Below, piece after piece: positions 24,596-33,900 of a stretch of 41,049 bases of DNA. Positions within the stretch are counted from its first letter, which is position 1. Every line of letters starts with the position of its first letter. The notes beneath the pieces were generated by a model, which saw nothing but the letters and a program-made list of their open reading frames with translations, searched no databases and was not told the DNA's origin. A program made the translations under genes and the position numbers. The DNA lies in the NCBI GenBank assembly GCA_003167515.1, contig PMSS01000404.1:1-41049 (forward strand), read 5' to 3'. Source of the DNA: Acidobacterium sp. (GTDB lineage: Bacteria; Acidobacteriota; Terriglobia; Terriglobales; Acidobacteriaceae).

Positions 24596-26026
24596 ATGGC
24601 CACGATCGGCACAGCATTCAATATTGCGACGGGGGCTCTTGACGCGGATCAGGCGGCTCTGGATATCGTGGCCAACAACACGGCGAACGTGAACACTCCG
24701 GGGTACACCGTGGAAACGCCGACCTGGGAGCAGAACGATTCGGCGTCGCTTGGAGGAATGAACTTCGGAACGGGCGTCTCGATGACGGGCGCTCAGTCGC
24801 AGCGGGACAGCGTGCTGGAACAGGCGATGCAGCAGCAGACGCAGACAGAGAGCGCGTCGGCATCGCGCCTGACGGCGCTCGACCAGATACAGACGATCTT
24901 CAGTGGTGCGACCAGCGCGGGAACAGATACAGACAGCGCGAGCGGCGTTGGCAGCGATCTGACGAGTTTCTTCGATACGCTGTCCTCGTTGGAGGCGAGC
25001 CCCGCGGACGATTCGGTGCGGCAAAGCGTATTGAGCGCGGCGGGCACGCTGGCGTCGGACTTCAACAGCGCAGCATCGCAGCTCGAGGGTCAGCGGCAGT
25101 CGCTCGATGAGCAGAGCACGAGCGTGGTGGAGCAGGCGAACACGCTGCTCACGGACATCGCCCAGCTCAATGTGCAGATCGGATCGACGAGTCCGAACGC
25201 CGATGCGGGGACGCTCGAGGATCAGCGGCAGCAGGACCTCACGAATCTGTCGCAACTGATCGGGGTGCGGACGGTGACGACAGAGAACAACGGTCTGACG
25301 GTGACCACGATGGGTGGGGGTTTGCTGGTTTCCGAAGGTCAGGCTTACCAGATGACGAGTGGCGAGGATGACGGGGTGAGCCACTTCTTCGATGCGGAAG
25401 GAGCGGACATCACTTTGGACCTGACAAGCGGCGGAGGTCAGCTGGGAGGGATTCTGACGGCGCGAGACCAGGATATTCCGGAGGTGGAGAGTTCGCTCGA
25501 TCAGCTGGCGTACTCGGTTGCGACGCAGGTGAATAAGGTAAATGAGCTCGGCTCGGATCTGAACGGCAATAAGGGTGCGGCGATCTTCGGGCTGCCGGCC
25601 AGCGCGACGGCGGCCGACCCGGCGGGATCGGCGGCGGGGATTTCCGTGGTCATGACCGACCCATCGCAGATTGCAGCAGCCGCATTGGAGGCGGGCTCGT
25701 CGGATAACACGAATGTGGTGGCGATGGCGAATCTGGAGAATCAGGGAATCGTCAACGGCGTATCGCCGACTTCGTTCTTCTCGGATATGGTGACGAGTCT
25801 GGGCAGCGTGACGTCGGAGGTTTCCGGCGAGAATACGGCGCAGCAGGCTTCGCTGACGCAACTCAACGACCAGATTGGGTCGATCTCAGGAGTGAACCTG
25901 AACGATGAAGCGGCGCAGCTGGAGACTCTGGAGCAGTCCTACCAGGCGGCTTCGAAATTGTTTACGACACTGGACCAGGTGATGGTGTCGGCGCTGAATC
26001 TGGGCGTCCAGACGACCTACTCATAG
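24596..26026 (+). CDS. flgK: Flagellar hook-associated protein FlgK
   Basis: 'FNIATGALDADQAALDIVANNTANVNTPGYTVETPTW'; C-terminal 'SGVNLNDEAAQLETLEQSYQAASKLFTTLDQVMVSALNLG'. Confidence 0.94.
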   Translation: MATIGTAFNIATGALDADQAALDIVANNTANVNTPGYTVETPTWEQNDSASLGGMNFGTGVSMTGAQSQRDSVLEQAMQQQTQTESASASRLTALDQIQTIFSGATSAGTDTDSASGVGSDLTSFFDTLSSLEASPADDSVRQSVLSAAGTLASDFNSAASQLEGQRQSLDEQSTSVVEQANTLLTDIAQLNVQIGSTSPNADAGTLEDQRQQDLTNLSQLIGVRTVTTENNGLTVTTMGGGLLVSEGQAYQMTSGEDDGVSHFFDAEGADITLDLTSGGGQLGGILTARDQDIPEVESSLDQLAYSVATQVNKVNELGSDLNGNKGAAIFGLPASATAADPAGSAAGISVVMTDPSQIAAAALEAGSSDNTNVVAMANLENQGIVNGVSPTSFFSDMVTSLGSVTSEVSGENTAQQASLTQLNDQIGSISGVNLNDEAAQLETLEQSYQAASKLFTTLDQVMVSALNLGVQTTYS

Positions 26027-26137
26027 AGTGGACGGCGAGAGGCATTGGCGCGTGGTTGTGAGCAGCTGGCAGTTTCAAGTGCCGCCGGGGTTCGGAACAG
26101 AGTGAACGCTCAAAGGACCAGCGAGGGAGTTGAGAAG

Positions 26138-27034
26138 ATGAGAGTCAATCCGCTGTACATGAACGATCTGGTCGGGTCGCTCGATGCGACGTCGGCGAAC
26201 GAGCAGCAGCTGACGGAGGAACTGGCGAGTGGATCGAAGGTGAATCAGCTGAGTGACGATCCGGTGGCGGCAGGGCAGAATGTGCTGTTGAGCGCGCAGA
26301 TTGGCAGCGACGACACGTTTTCGCAGGCCGCTTCGTCGACGCAGAGCATGCTGCAGGTAGGCGATTCCGCGTTGAGCACGGTGGTGAGCCAACTGACATC
26401 GGCAGTGTCTCTGGCGACGGAAGGCAACAACGGCACGTTGAATGCGAGCGATCTGGAATCGATCAGCAACCAACTAGTGGGGGTTCGGGACGAGGTACTG
26501 TCGCTGGCGAACACGACGTATCTGGGCCAATACATTTTTTCGGGAAGCCAGGGAGGGACCGCGCCCTATGCGCTGAATACGACGACGACGCCGGCGGTGG
26601 CGACGTATCAGGGCGACACCGATGTGAGTTATCTGGAAACGCCGAATGGGCAGAAGATTCAGCTGAATATTCCCGGAAGCCAGATTTTTTCGGCAAAGGG
26701 AAGCGACGTGCTGGGAACGCTGAACGCGCTGATTGCGGACTTTTCGACGGGGACGGCCGCGCCGACGGCCGAGGTGGATGCGCAGCAGCTCAGCACGGCG
26801 CTGGGAAATGTGACCCAACAGCGGGTTCTGCTCGATAACTCCCTTTCGCGGCTGACCTCGGCCGAGAGCTACACGCAGAGCGAGTCGGCGCAGCTGACTT
26901 CGGCGCAGACGAATCTATTGCAGGCCAATGTCGGACAGATCGCGACGCAGCTGAGCACGGCGGAAACGCAGCAAACTGCGTTGAGCCAGGTGATTGCGAC
27001 GCTGGGGAAACAGAGTTTGTTTAACGATCTGTGA
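26138..27034 (+). CDS. flgL: Flagellar hook-associated protein FlgL
   Basis: 'MRVNPLYMNDLVGSLDATSANEQQLTEELASGSKVNQLSDDPVAAGQNVLLSAQI', 'TYLGQYIFSGSQGGTAPY', flagellin-like C-terminus. Confidence 0.9.
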   Translation: MRVNPLYMNDLVGSLDATSANEQQLTEELASGSKVNQLSDDPVAAGQNVLLSAQIGSDDTFSQAASSTQSMLQVGDSALSTVVSQLTSAVSLATEGNNGTLNASDLESISNQLVGVRDEVLSLANTTYLGQYIFSGSQGGTAPYALNTTTTPAVATYQGDTDVSYLETPNGQKIQLNIPGSQIFSAKGSDVLGTLNALIADFSTGTAAPTAEVDAQQLSTALGNVTQQRVLLDNSLSRLTSAESYTQSESAQLTSAQTNLLQANVGQIATQLSTAETQQTALSQVIATLGKQSLFNDL

Positions 27035-27093
27035 GCCGGGGTTAGCTGACGCAGCAATTTACTGAGGGTGAGGTGGAAAACCAGTCATGCGAC

Positions 27094-27118
27094 GGGCGGC
27101 GGGCGCATCAGGCCGCCC
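27094..27118. terminator. GC hairpin between convergent flgL and GH3 remnant
   Basis: GGGCGGC-N11-GCCGCCC. No clear T-tract. Confidence 0.35.
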
Positions 27119-27125
27119 TCTCGAG

Positions 27126-28437
27126 TTACTGCACCTGCAATTCTTGAGTGAGTGGAGTGTTCTCCGACGAATCGCCGACGAAGATGACGAATTTTCCGGG
27201 GTCAACCTGCCAGCCATTCTTATCCTCGCTCCAATAGGCGAGAGAGCGGCGGTCGAGGATGACGTTGACATGATGCGTGTCGCCGGGGCCCAGGCGAACC
27301 TTTTCGAATCCCTTGAGTTCTTTGACGGGGCGCCTGACCTTAGCGGAAGGATCGCCCACGTAGACCTGGGCAACGGTAGCTCCTTCAAGCTGGCCGGTGT
27401 TGCTGACGTCGAAGGAGACGGTACCGCTGGCGTCCGGGCTGGCCTGCTCCGGTGAAACTTTGAGGTTGGAGAACGAAAAGGTGGTGTAGGACAGTCCGAA
27501 GCCGAAGGGGAACAGCGGCTTCTTATCGGAGCTGGTGTAGTAGCGGTAGCCGAGGAAGACACCTTCCTTATAGGAGACGTGGGACGTTTGGCCTTTGGGA
27601 CGGGGGCGGCGTAATAGTTGTCGTGGACAGGGTTTTCTTCCCAGGAACGCTCGAGGCTGACGGGGAGATGGCCTTCGGGTGAGTGCTGACCGGTGAGGAT
27701 CTGGGCCATGGCGCGGCCGCCTTCCTGGCCAGGGTACCAATCGTGAAGGAGTGCGGGAACGCCGTCGAGCCAGCGATGCATGTCGACATTACCGCCGGCG
27801 GTGATGGTGACAATCGTATGAGGATTGGCCTCAGAGACTGCTTTAATCAGCTCATCCTGTCCAAAGGGAAGTTCGTAGCTGCGATCGAAGCCCTCGCTTT
27901 CTGAAGAGGGATCGAAACCGACGGCGACGACAGCAGCATCGGCCATGGTGGCATTTTCTTCGCTTCGGGCAAGACGAGTTCGCCGGCACGGCGAATTTCG
28001 AGGCCGATGCGGGGATAGGCGGCGTCGGGCCAGTAGTCGAGTTCGAAGGAAGCGGCATTGCCTGCTGTGAGTGGCAGTTCTACGTAGTGCGGAGCCTGGC
28101 CTTCGCGGAGGCTGATCGATGACCGTCTCCCCATCGACGACGAGTTTGTCGGCGTCGGAGCCGCCCGCGCCGGCGAGGAATAGATAACTTTCGGATTTTG
28201 CCGGCAGTATTTCATGGTGTAGCGAATGCTGGGTCGCCCTTTTGCGGCAGGGGGCCACTCTTCGGAGCGAAACATGGCGATTCGGCAGGCCAGGCATCGG
28301 GGCCGAGAACGGCCCGGGTGTGAAGCTTCGCCGGATCGAACGGGAGCATGTTGCCCTCATTCTTGAGGAGGGTGACGCTCTTGAGCTGCGATGTGAATCG
28401 ATTGATTGCGCACGAAAGTACCCCCAAACCAGCGCCC
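27126..28437 (-). pseudogene. GH3 family beta-glucosidase pseudogene, 5'-truncated with several frameshifts
   Basis: GH3 pieces occur in order but in shifting frames: 'FTSQLKSVTLLKNEGNMLPFD', 'YLFLAGAGGSDADKLVVDGE', 'SFELDYWPDAAYPRIGLEIRRAGELVLPEAKK', 'NATMADAAVVAVGFDPSSESEGFDRSYELPFGQDELI...', 'HVSYKEGVFLGYRYYTSSDKKPLFPFGFGLSYTTFSFSNLKVSP...'. Confidence 0.88.
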
Positions 28438-28549
28438 ACCAGCCTCGCAGAGCGTTGCGAATCTGTAAAGACAAATGGGCGCTGTCGCAGTTAGTGGTTT
28501 GGGAAGAGTGCGGCTCCGTAGTAACATAAGGAAATTTTCCCGGACTACG
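28423..28549 (+). promoter_or_regulatory. Candidate structured leader upstream of the XDH operon
   Basis: Nested inverted repeats CCCAAACCA(28423)/TGGTTTGGG(28495), AGCGCCCA(28431)/TGGGCGCT(28476), TCGCA(28445)/TGCGA(28456), then CGTAGT(28517)/ACTACG(28544) enclosing GGAAATTTTCC. Confidence 0.5.
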
Positions 28550-28572
28550 TTGAGCCCGAGAGGGGAGCGCGA

Positions 28573-30825
28573 TTGCCGCAGGAGAAGATTGTTGGACAGC
28601 CGATGCTGCGCAAGGAAGGCGTGGCGAAGGTGTGTGGCCGGGCGCAATATATCGACGATCTGACGCTACCGGAGATGCTGTATGGGGCGACGGTACGGAG
28701 CTCCATCGCGCGGGGGCGAATCCTGGGGATTGAGTTCGGCGAGGGCATTCCGTGGGACGAATTTGTGATCGTCACGGCGACGGATATCCCAGGCGATAAC
28801 GAAATTGCGCTGATCAACCACGACTGGCCGTGCCTGGCCGCCGAGTTTGTGAACCATCCTGAAGAACCGATTGTGCTGCTGGCACATCGGGATCGGCATT
28901 TGCTGCCGAAGGCTGTGGCCGCGGCGCGCGTGAGTTATGAGGAATGGCCGGCGGTGTTCACCATTGAGGAGAGCGAGCGCGGCGAACCGGTGGTGTGGGG
29001 CGAAGACAATGTCTTCAAGTCGTTCCTAATGGAAAAGGGCGATGTGGATGCGATGTGGGCCGGCGCGGATCTGATTGTGGAGGGCGATTATGCGACAGGC
29101 GCGCAGGAGCACCTCTATATAGAGAACAACGGCGCGATTGCGGCGTTTTCACCCGAGGAAGGGCTGACGGTGTGGGGCTCGCTGCAGTGCCCGTTCTACG
29201 TACACAAGTCGCTGGTGAAGTTGACGGGGTTGGCGGAAGAGAAAGTCCGGATTGTGCAGGTGGAGACGGGCGGCGCATTTGGCGGGAAGGAAGATTATCC
29301 GTCGATGATCGGCGCGCACGCGGCGCTGCTGGCGATGAAGTCGGGCAAGCCGGTGAAGATCGCTTATGACCGCGCAGAGGATATGGCGGCGACGACGAAG
29401 CGGCATCCGTCGCGCGTGCGACACCGGACAGCTGTAACGCGAGACGGAAAGCTACTGGGGGCGGAGATTGAAATTGCGCTCGATGGCGGGGCATACTCGA
29501 CGCTTTCGGCGACGGTGCTGTCGCGTGCGACGATTCATGCGGGTGGTCCTTATTTCTGGCCGAGTATTCGGGTGCGGTCAAAAGCGTTTGCGACGAATTG
29601 TCCACCGCATGGGGCGTTTCGGGGATTTGGCGCACCACAAAGTCTGTTTGCAATTGAGCGCCATATGGACCACGTGGCCGAGGCGCTGGGCTTGGCGCCG
29701 GACGAGCTGCGGCGCAGGAATTTTCTGAAAACGGGACAGACCACTACGACGGGCCAGGAGATAAAAGAGAACATCGATCTGGATGCGTTGATGGGGCGCG
29801 CGCTAAAGGAGTCCGGGTATCACGCAAAACGAGGACGGTTCGCACGCCAGAATGCCGGCTCGGGCATGAAGAAGAAGGGGATCGGGCTGGCTTCGTTCCT
29901 GCATGGATCGGGATTTACGGGATCGGGGGAACGGTATCTGAATTCGCTGGCGGCGATGGATGTGACGACGGAGGGAAAGCCGCGGGTCCTGGTATCGAGT
30001 ACGGAATTTGGGCAGGGGACGAATACGATTCTGTGCCAGATTGCGGCGGAGACGCTGGGTATCGATTACGAGGCGGTGGAAATGGGGCCGCCGGATACGA
30101 GCGTGGTGCCGAATACCGGGCCGACGGTCGCGTCACGCACGTCGATGGTGGTGGGGAAGCTGGTGCACTCTGCCGCCGTGGGGCTGAAGCAGACGCTTTT
30201 GACAAGCGGACTGTTACAAGAGGGATACACGACGGGCGAATTCGTAGCCGCAGCGCGCACTTATGTTGCGCAGCATGGCGCTCTGCGAGCGGAGAGCCGT
30301 TATCAGGCGCCCCCGGGCGTGCACTGGGATGATCAGCGGTATCGCGGAGAGGCCTACGCGGCGTATGCGTGGGCAGTTTACGTGGCCGAGGTGACGGTGG
30401 ATCTGGCAACGTGCGGGGTCGAGGTCGATGATTTTGTCGCGGTGCAGGAAGTGGGGCGCGTGCTCAATCCCGTGCTGGCCGGGGGCCAGATTGAGGGCGG
30501 CGTTGCGCAGGGCATTGGCTACGCACTCTATGAGAAGGTCGTCTTGCAGAACGGCCATATGGCCAACAACCAGATGACCAACTACATTATGCCCACGGCC
30601 GAAGATGTACCTCCGATTCATGTCTTTTTTGAAGAAATACCATTTGGTTATGGAGCCTTTGGCGCCAAGGGTATTGGCGAGTTACCGCACGATGGTCCCG
30701 CTCCCGCAATTCTGAATGCGATTCGAGACGCTACGGGCGTTGGCTTCCGTGCGATTACGCTCTTGCCTGAAGATTTGTTTGTGGAATTGGCAGTGCGCGA
30801 GCCCGTCGCGGAGGCTGCTTTATGA
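28573..30825 (+). CDS. Xanthine dehydrogenase family, molybdopterin-binding subunit
   Basis: 'GVAKVCGRAQYIDDLTLPEMLYGATVRSSIARGRI', 'GGAFGGKEDYPSM', 'PPHGAFRGFGAPQSLFAIE', 'GTNTILCQIAAETLG', 'GAFGAKGIGELP'. TTG start. Confidence 0.95.
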   Translation: MPQEKIVGQPMLRKEGVAKVCGRAQYIDDLTLPEMLYGATVRSSIARGRILGIEFGEGIPWDEFVIVTATDIPGDNEIALINHDWPCLAAEFVNHPEEPIVLLAHRDRHLLPKAVAAARVSYEEWPAVFTIEESERGEPVVWGEDNVFKSFLMEKGDVDAMWAGADLIVEGDYATGAQEHLYIENNGAIAAFSPEEGLTVWGSLQCPFYVHKSLVKLTGLAEEKVRIVQVETGGAFGGKEDYPSMIGAHAALLAMKSGKPVKIAYDRAEDMAATTKRHPSRVRHRTAVTRDGKLLGAEIEIALDGGAYSTLSATVLSRATIHAGGPYFWPSIRVRSKAFATNCPPHGAFRGFGAPQSLFAIERHMDHVAEALGLAPDELRRRNFLKTGQTTTTGQEIKENIDLDALMGRALKESGYHAKRGRFARQNAGSGMKKKGIGLASFLHGSGFTGSGERYLNSLAAMDVTTEGKPRVLVSSTEFGQGTNTILCQIAAETLGIDYEAVEMGPPDTSVVPNTGPTVASRTSMVVGKLVHSAAVGLKQTLLTSGLLQEGYTTGEFVAAARTYVAQHGALRAESRYQAPPGVHWDDQRYRGEAYAAYAWAVYVAEVTVDLATCGVEVDDFVAVQEVGRVLNPVLAGGQIEGGVAQGIGYALYEKVVLQNGHMANNQMTNYIMPTAEDVPPIHVFFEEIPFGYGAFGAKGIGELPHDGPAPAILNAIRDATGVGFRAITLLPEDLFVELAVREPVAEAAL

Positions 30826-31325
30826 GCGATCGCCTGCACGCCATTCGATTCACCGTCAATGGGGAGGGTCGGGCTGTGCAGGTCCCACCGATGAAGCGCC
30901 TGCTGGACGTGTTGCGCGAAGACCTGCATCTGACCGGCACCAAGGAAGGATGCGGCGAAGGCGAGTGCGGCGCGTGCAGCGTGCTGTTGAATGGCGATCT
31001 GGTCAACAGCTGCCTGGTTCCCGTTGCGCAGGCGGACGGGGCGGCCATTGACACGGTTGAGGGACTGGGAGCGGACGAGCGGCTGCATGCGGTGCAGCGG
31101 GCGTTTCTGGAGTGCGGAGGCGCGCAGTGCGGGATGTGCACTCCGGGGATGCTGGTGGCGTCGGCGCATTTGCTGAGGAAGAATCCGCGGCCGGATCTGG
31201 CGGCGATTCGCGAAGGGCTGAACGGTAATTTGTGCCGGTGCACTGGCTATATGCGGATCTTTGAGGCGGTAGAGCGGGCGGTGAGCAGCACGAGTGCGAA
31301 TGGCGCGAGCGAGGGACGCGGATGA
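30822..31325 (+). CDS. Xanthine dehydrogenase family, 2Fe-2S subunit
   Basis: 'GTKEGCGEGECGACSVLLNGDLVNSCLVP', 'ECGGAQCGMCTPGMLVASAHLL', 'LNGNLCRCTGYMRI'. ATGA overlap with the upstream gene. Confidence 0.97.
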   Translation: MSDRLHAIRFTVNGEGRAVQVPPMKRLLDVLREDLHLTGTKEGCGEGECGACSVLLNGDLVNSCLVPVAQADGAAIDTVEGLGADERLHAVQRAFLECGGAQCGMCTPGMLVASAHLLRKNPRPDLAAIREGLNGNLCRCTGYMRIFEAVERAVSSTSANGASEGRG

Positions 31326-32707
31326 GATCGCATCCCGCCGAGTACGAGATGGTGTCGCCGGGAAGTCTTGAGGGTGTGCTGCGACTGATGAAAGACGAGC
31401 CGGGACAGTGGCTGCCTGTGGCGGGCGCAACCGAAGTCATGGTGATGTTCAGTGCAGGAAAGCTGGCCGCGCGGCGGTTCGTCAACCTGTGGAATTTGCT
31501 GGAGCTGAGGGAGATTCATGAGGACGCGGAATCGCTAACGCTGGGCGGGGGCTGCACGTTCAGCCAGATTCGCAATTGCGCGGCGGTGCAACGGAATTTT
31601 CCACTGCTGGCACAGGCTGCTTCGTGGACGGGCAGCATTGCGAATCAGAATCGTGCGACCCTGGCGGGAAATCTGGCGAACGCTTCACCTGCGGCGGATT
31701 CGCCTCCCGCACTACTGGCGTATGACGCGGAGCTGGAATTGGTCTCGGTGCGCGGGACGCGGCGGATGGCTTATCGGGATTTTCACCTGGACTATAAGAG
31801 GACTGCGCTCGAGCCCGGGGAGCTGATTCTGTCGGTCAGACTAAAAGGGCACTTTGACGGTTACTTTTCCTATGGGCGGAAGACAGGGGCGCGGAATGCT
31901 CAGGCCATTTCGAAAGTATGCATGGCGGGAGTGGGACGCGTTCGCGAGGGCCGAGTCGAGGATGTGCGCATTGGAGTGGGTGCGGTGGCGCCCATTCCGT
32001 TACGGCTCATCGGAGTTGAGCTGTTGATCTGCGGAGAGCCGATCGGAGATGAGGCGATCATTCAGGCGAGGCGATTGCTGAACGATGCGATTGCGCCCAT
32101 CGACGACATTCGGTCAGTCGCTGAGTATCGCCGATTTGTTGCAGGAAATTTGCTGGAGGAGTTTCTGCGAGGGTTGGCCGCTTCCGGACTGGCTTTGAAT
32201 CCGGTATTGGCGCGGTGGAACGCGTTGCCGGAGATGGAAGCGGAGGAAGAGATACTGCCGTGCTGTAGCTCGGTGCGCTGGGCGCAGGAGATAGTTCGGC
32301 TGCGGCCGTTTACCGCGGAGGCCGCGTTGTTCGAGGCTTCAGATCGGGTGTGGCTGGGGCTTGGGCCCGAGGATTGGGACGAGGCGTTTCGCAGCCATCC
32401 ACGGATCGGGGAGCGCAAAGCGCCGAAGGCGGCGACGGAGCAGTCTGCAACGTGGTCAAGCCAGGAGCAGGACGGGGTGAATGCTCAGGATGCGGAGAGT
32501 CTGCGGGAATTGGAGCACGGCAATCGGGAATATGAGACTCGGTTTGGGCGCGTGTTTCTGTTGTGTGCTACGGGAAAATCGGCTGCGGAGATGCTGGAGA
32601 TCCTGAAGCGGCGGCTCGGCAACGATGCGGAAGCGGAATTGCGAGAGGCAGTCGAGCAGCAGCGGCAGATTACCCAACTGCGGCTGCGGAAGTGGCTGGA
32701 ACGATGA
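31322..32707 (+). CDS. Fusion: xanthine dehydrogenase FAD-binding subunit plus OHCU decarboxylase (UraD-like)
   Basis: N-terminal CO_deh_flav region ('WLPVAGATEVMVMF', 'LGGGCTFSQIRN', 'TGSIANQNRATLAGNLANASPAADSPPALLAYDAELELVS'). C-terminal 'WAQEIVRLRPFTAEAALFEASDRVW...FRSHPRIGERK...ELEHGNREYETRFGRVFLLCATGKSAAEMLEILKRRLGND'. Confidence 0.9.
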   Translation: MRSHPAEYEMVSPGSLEGVLRLMKDEPGQWLPVAGATEVMVMFSAGKLAARRFVNLWNLLELREIHEDAESLTLGGGCTFSQIRNCAAVQRNFPLLAQAASWTGSIANQNRATLAGNLANASPAADSPPALLAYDAELELVSVRGTRRMAYRDFHLDYKRTALEPGELILSVRLKGHFDGYFSYGRKTGARNAQAISKVCMAGVGRVREGRVEDVRIGVGAVAPIPLRLIGVELLICGEPIGDEAIIQARRLLNDAIAPIDDIRSVAEYRRFVAGNLLEEFLRGLAASGLALNPVLARWNALPEMEAEEEILPCCSSVRWAQEIVRLRPFTAEAALFEASDRVWLGLGPEDWDEAFRSHPRIGERKAPKAATEQSATWSSQEQDGVNAQDAESLRELEHGNREYETRFGRVFLLCATGKSAAEMLEILKRRLGNDAEAELREAVEQQRQITQLRLRKWLER

Positions 32708-33045
32708 GCGGAATTTCAACACACGTTCTGGATCTGGCGCTGGGTCGACCAGCGGTGGGCGTGCATGTCAGATTGGAACGCGAGGATGGCGGGGTGTGGC
32801 GGGAGGCTGGGCGCGGCGAGACGGATGTCGATGGGCGGATCAGGAGCCTGCTGCCACCGGAGGAGCCGCTACAAAGCGGAAGATTTCGGCTTGGATTTGA
32901 AACGGGATCGTATTTTCGGGCACAGGGCAGCGACAGTTTCCATCCTTATATAGAGATTGCATTCGAGGTGCGCGATGCTGGCGAGCATTATCATGTTCCC
33001 TTGCTGGTAACGCCGCACAGTTATTCCACGTATAGAGGAAGCTGA
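32704..33045 (+). CDS. uraH: 5-hydroxyisourate hydrolase (transthyretin-like)
   Basis: 'ISTHVLDLALGRPAVGVHVRLER', 'ETDVDGRI', 'HYHVPLLVTPHSYSTYRGS' C-terminal YRGS. Confidence 0.96.
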   Translation: MSGISTHVLDLALGRPAVGVHVRLEREDGGVWREAGRGETDVDGRIRSLLPPEEPLQSGRFRLGFETGSYFRAQGSDSFHPYIEIAFEVRDAGEHYHVPLLVTPHSYSTYRGS

Positions 33046-33051
33046 CGAAAG

Positions 33052-33900
33052 ATGATCACGCTGGGAGAGAATCGGTACGGCAAATCGCGCGTGCGCGTGA
33101 TGAAGGTAGAGCGGCAGGGCGAGCGTCACGCGGTGCACGAGTGGAATGTGGAAGTGTGGCTGAAGGGCGACTTCGAAAGCTGTTTTGCAGACGGGGATAA
33201 CAGCCGGATTCTGCCTACGGATACGATGAAGAATACAGTTTATTATCTGGCGCACCTTTCGAAGGCTGAGCACATTGAAGGATTTGCAACGGAGCTGGTT
33301 ACATATTTGCTGGAAAACAACCCCCAGGTGACGGAGGCGGGAGCGAGCATCGCGGCTAGTTTGTGGGGACCTCTAGCGGCGGGCGGCCGGATGCACGAGA
33401 CAGCGTTTATCCAGGCCGGCAATGCGCGCGAAACGACGACGGTGACAGGCAAGCGCGGCGAGACCGTGAGCGTGGCTTCGGGATTTCGTGACTTGTCGAT
33501 TTTGAAGACGGCGAAGTCGGGATTTGCCGGCTATATCAAAGACAGGTTGACGACGCTGAGGGAGACGCATGATCGATTGCTGGGAACGTTGGCTGCGGCG
33601 GAGTGGAAATACGCGGCAGATGGCGTCGATTACACGGCGGCGCGCCTCCGGATCACGGATGCTCTGCTCCATGCATTCGCCGTGCACGACAGCCTGTCCG
33701 TGCAACAGACGCTGTATGCGATGGGAAAAGCGGCGATCGAGGCGGAGCGGAGCATCAGCGAGATACATTTGTCGATGCCGAACAAGCATTGCAACCTGGT
33801 GGATCTTTCGCCGTTTGGGCTCGACAATCCGAACCATATTTTTGTGCCGACCGACGAACCGCATGGCTCGATCGAGGCGACTCTGAGGAGAGCGAGTTGA
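33052..33900 (+). CDS. Urate oxidase (uricase)
   Basis: 'GENRYGKSRVRVMKVERQGERHAVHEWNVEVWLKGDFESCFADGDNSRILPTDTMKNTVYYLA', 'SISEIHLSMPNKHCNLVDLSPFGLDNPNHIFVPTDEPHGSIEAT'. Confidence 0.96.
   Translation: MITLGENRYGKSRVRVMKVERQGERHAVHEWNVEVWLKGDFESCFADGDNSRILPTDTMKNTVYYLAHLSKAEHIEGFATELVTYLLENNPQVTEAGASIAASLWGPLAAGGRMHETAFIQAGNARETTTVTGKRGETVSVASGFRDLSILKTAKSGFAGYIKDRLTTLRETHDRLLGTLAAAEWKYAADGVDYTAARLRITDALLHAFAVHDSLSVQQTLYAMGKAAIEAERSISEIHLSMPNKHCNLVDLSPFGLDNPNHIFVPTDEPHGSIEATLRRAS

Noticed and set aside
24590-25861. 423-aa minus-strand ORF
   Set aside because: Antisense to flgK, Arg-rich shadow composition.
28517-28549. 'GGAAATTTTCCCGGACTACG' resembles the 3' half of a purine riboswitch
   Set aside because: No matching J1/2 (UAUAAU-like) or P2/P3 loop sequences upstream in the correct arrangement. 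Kept only as part of an unclassified leader.
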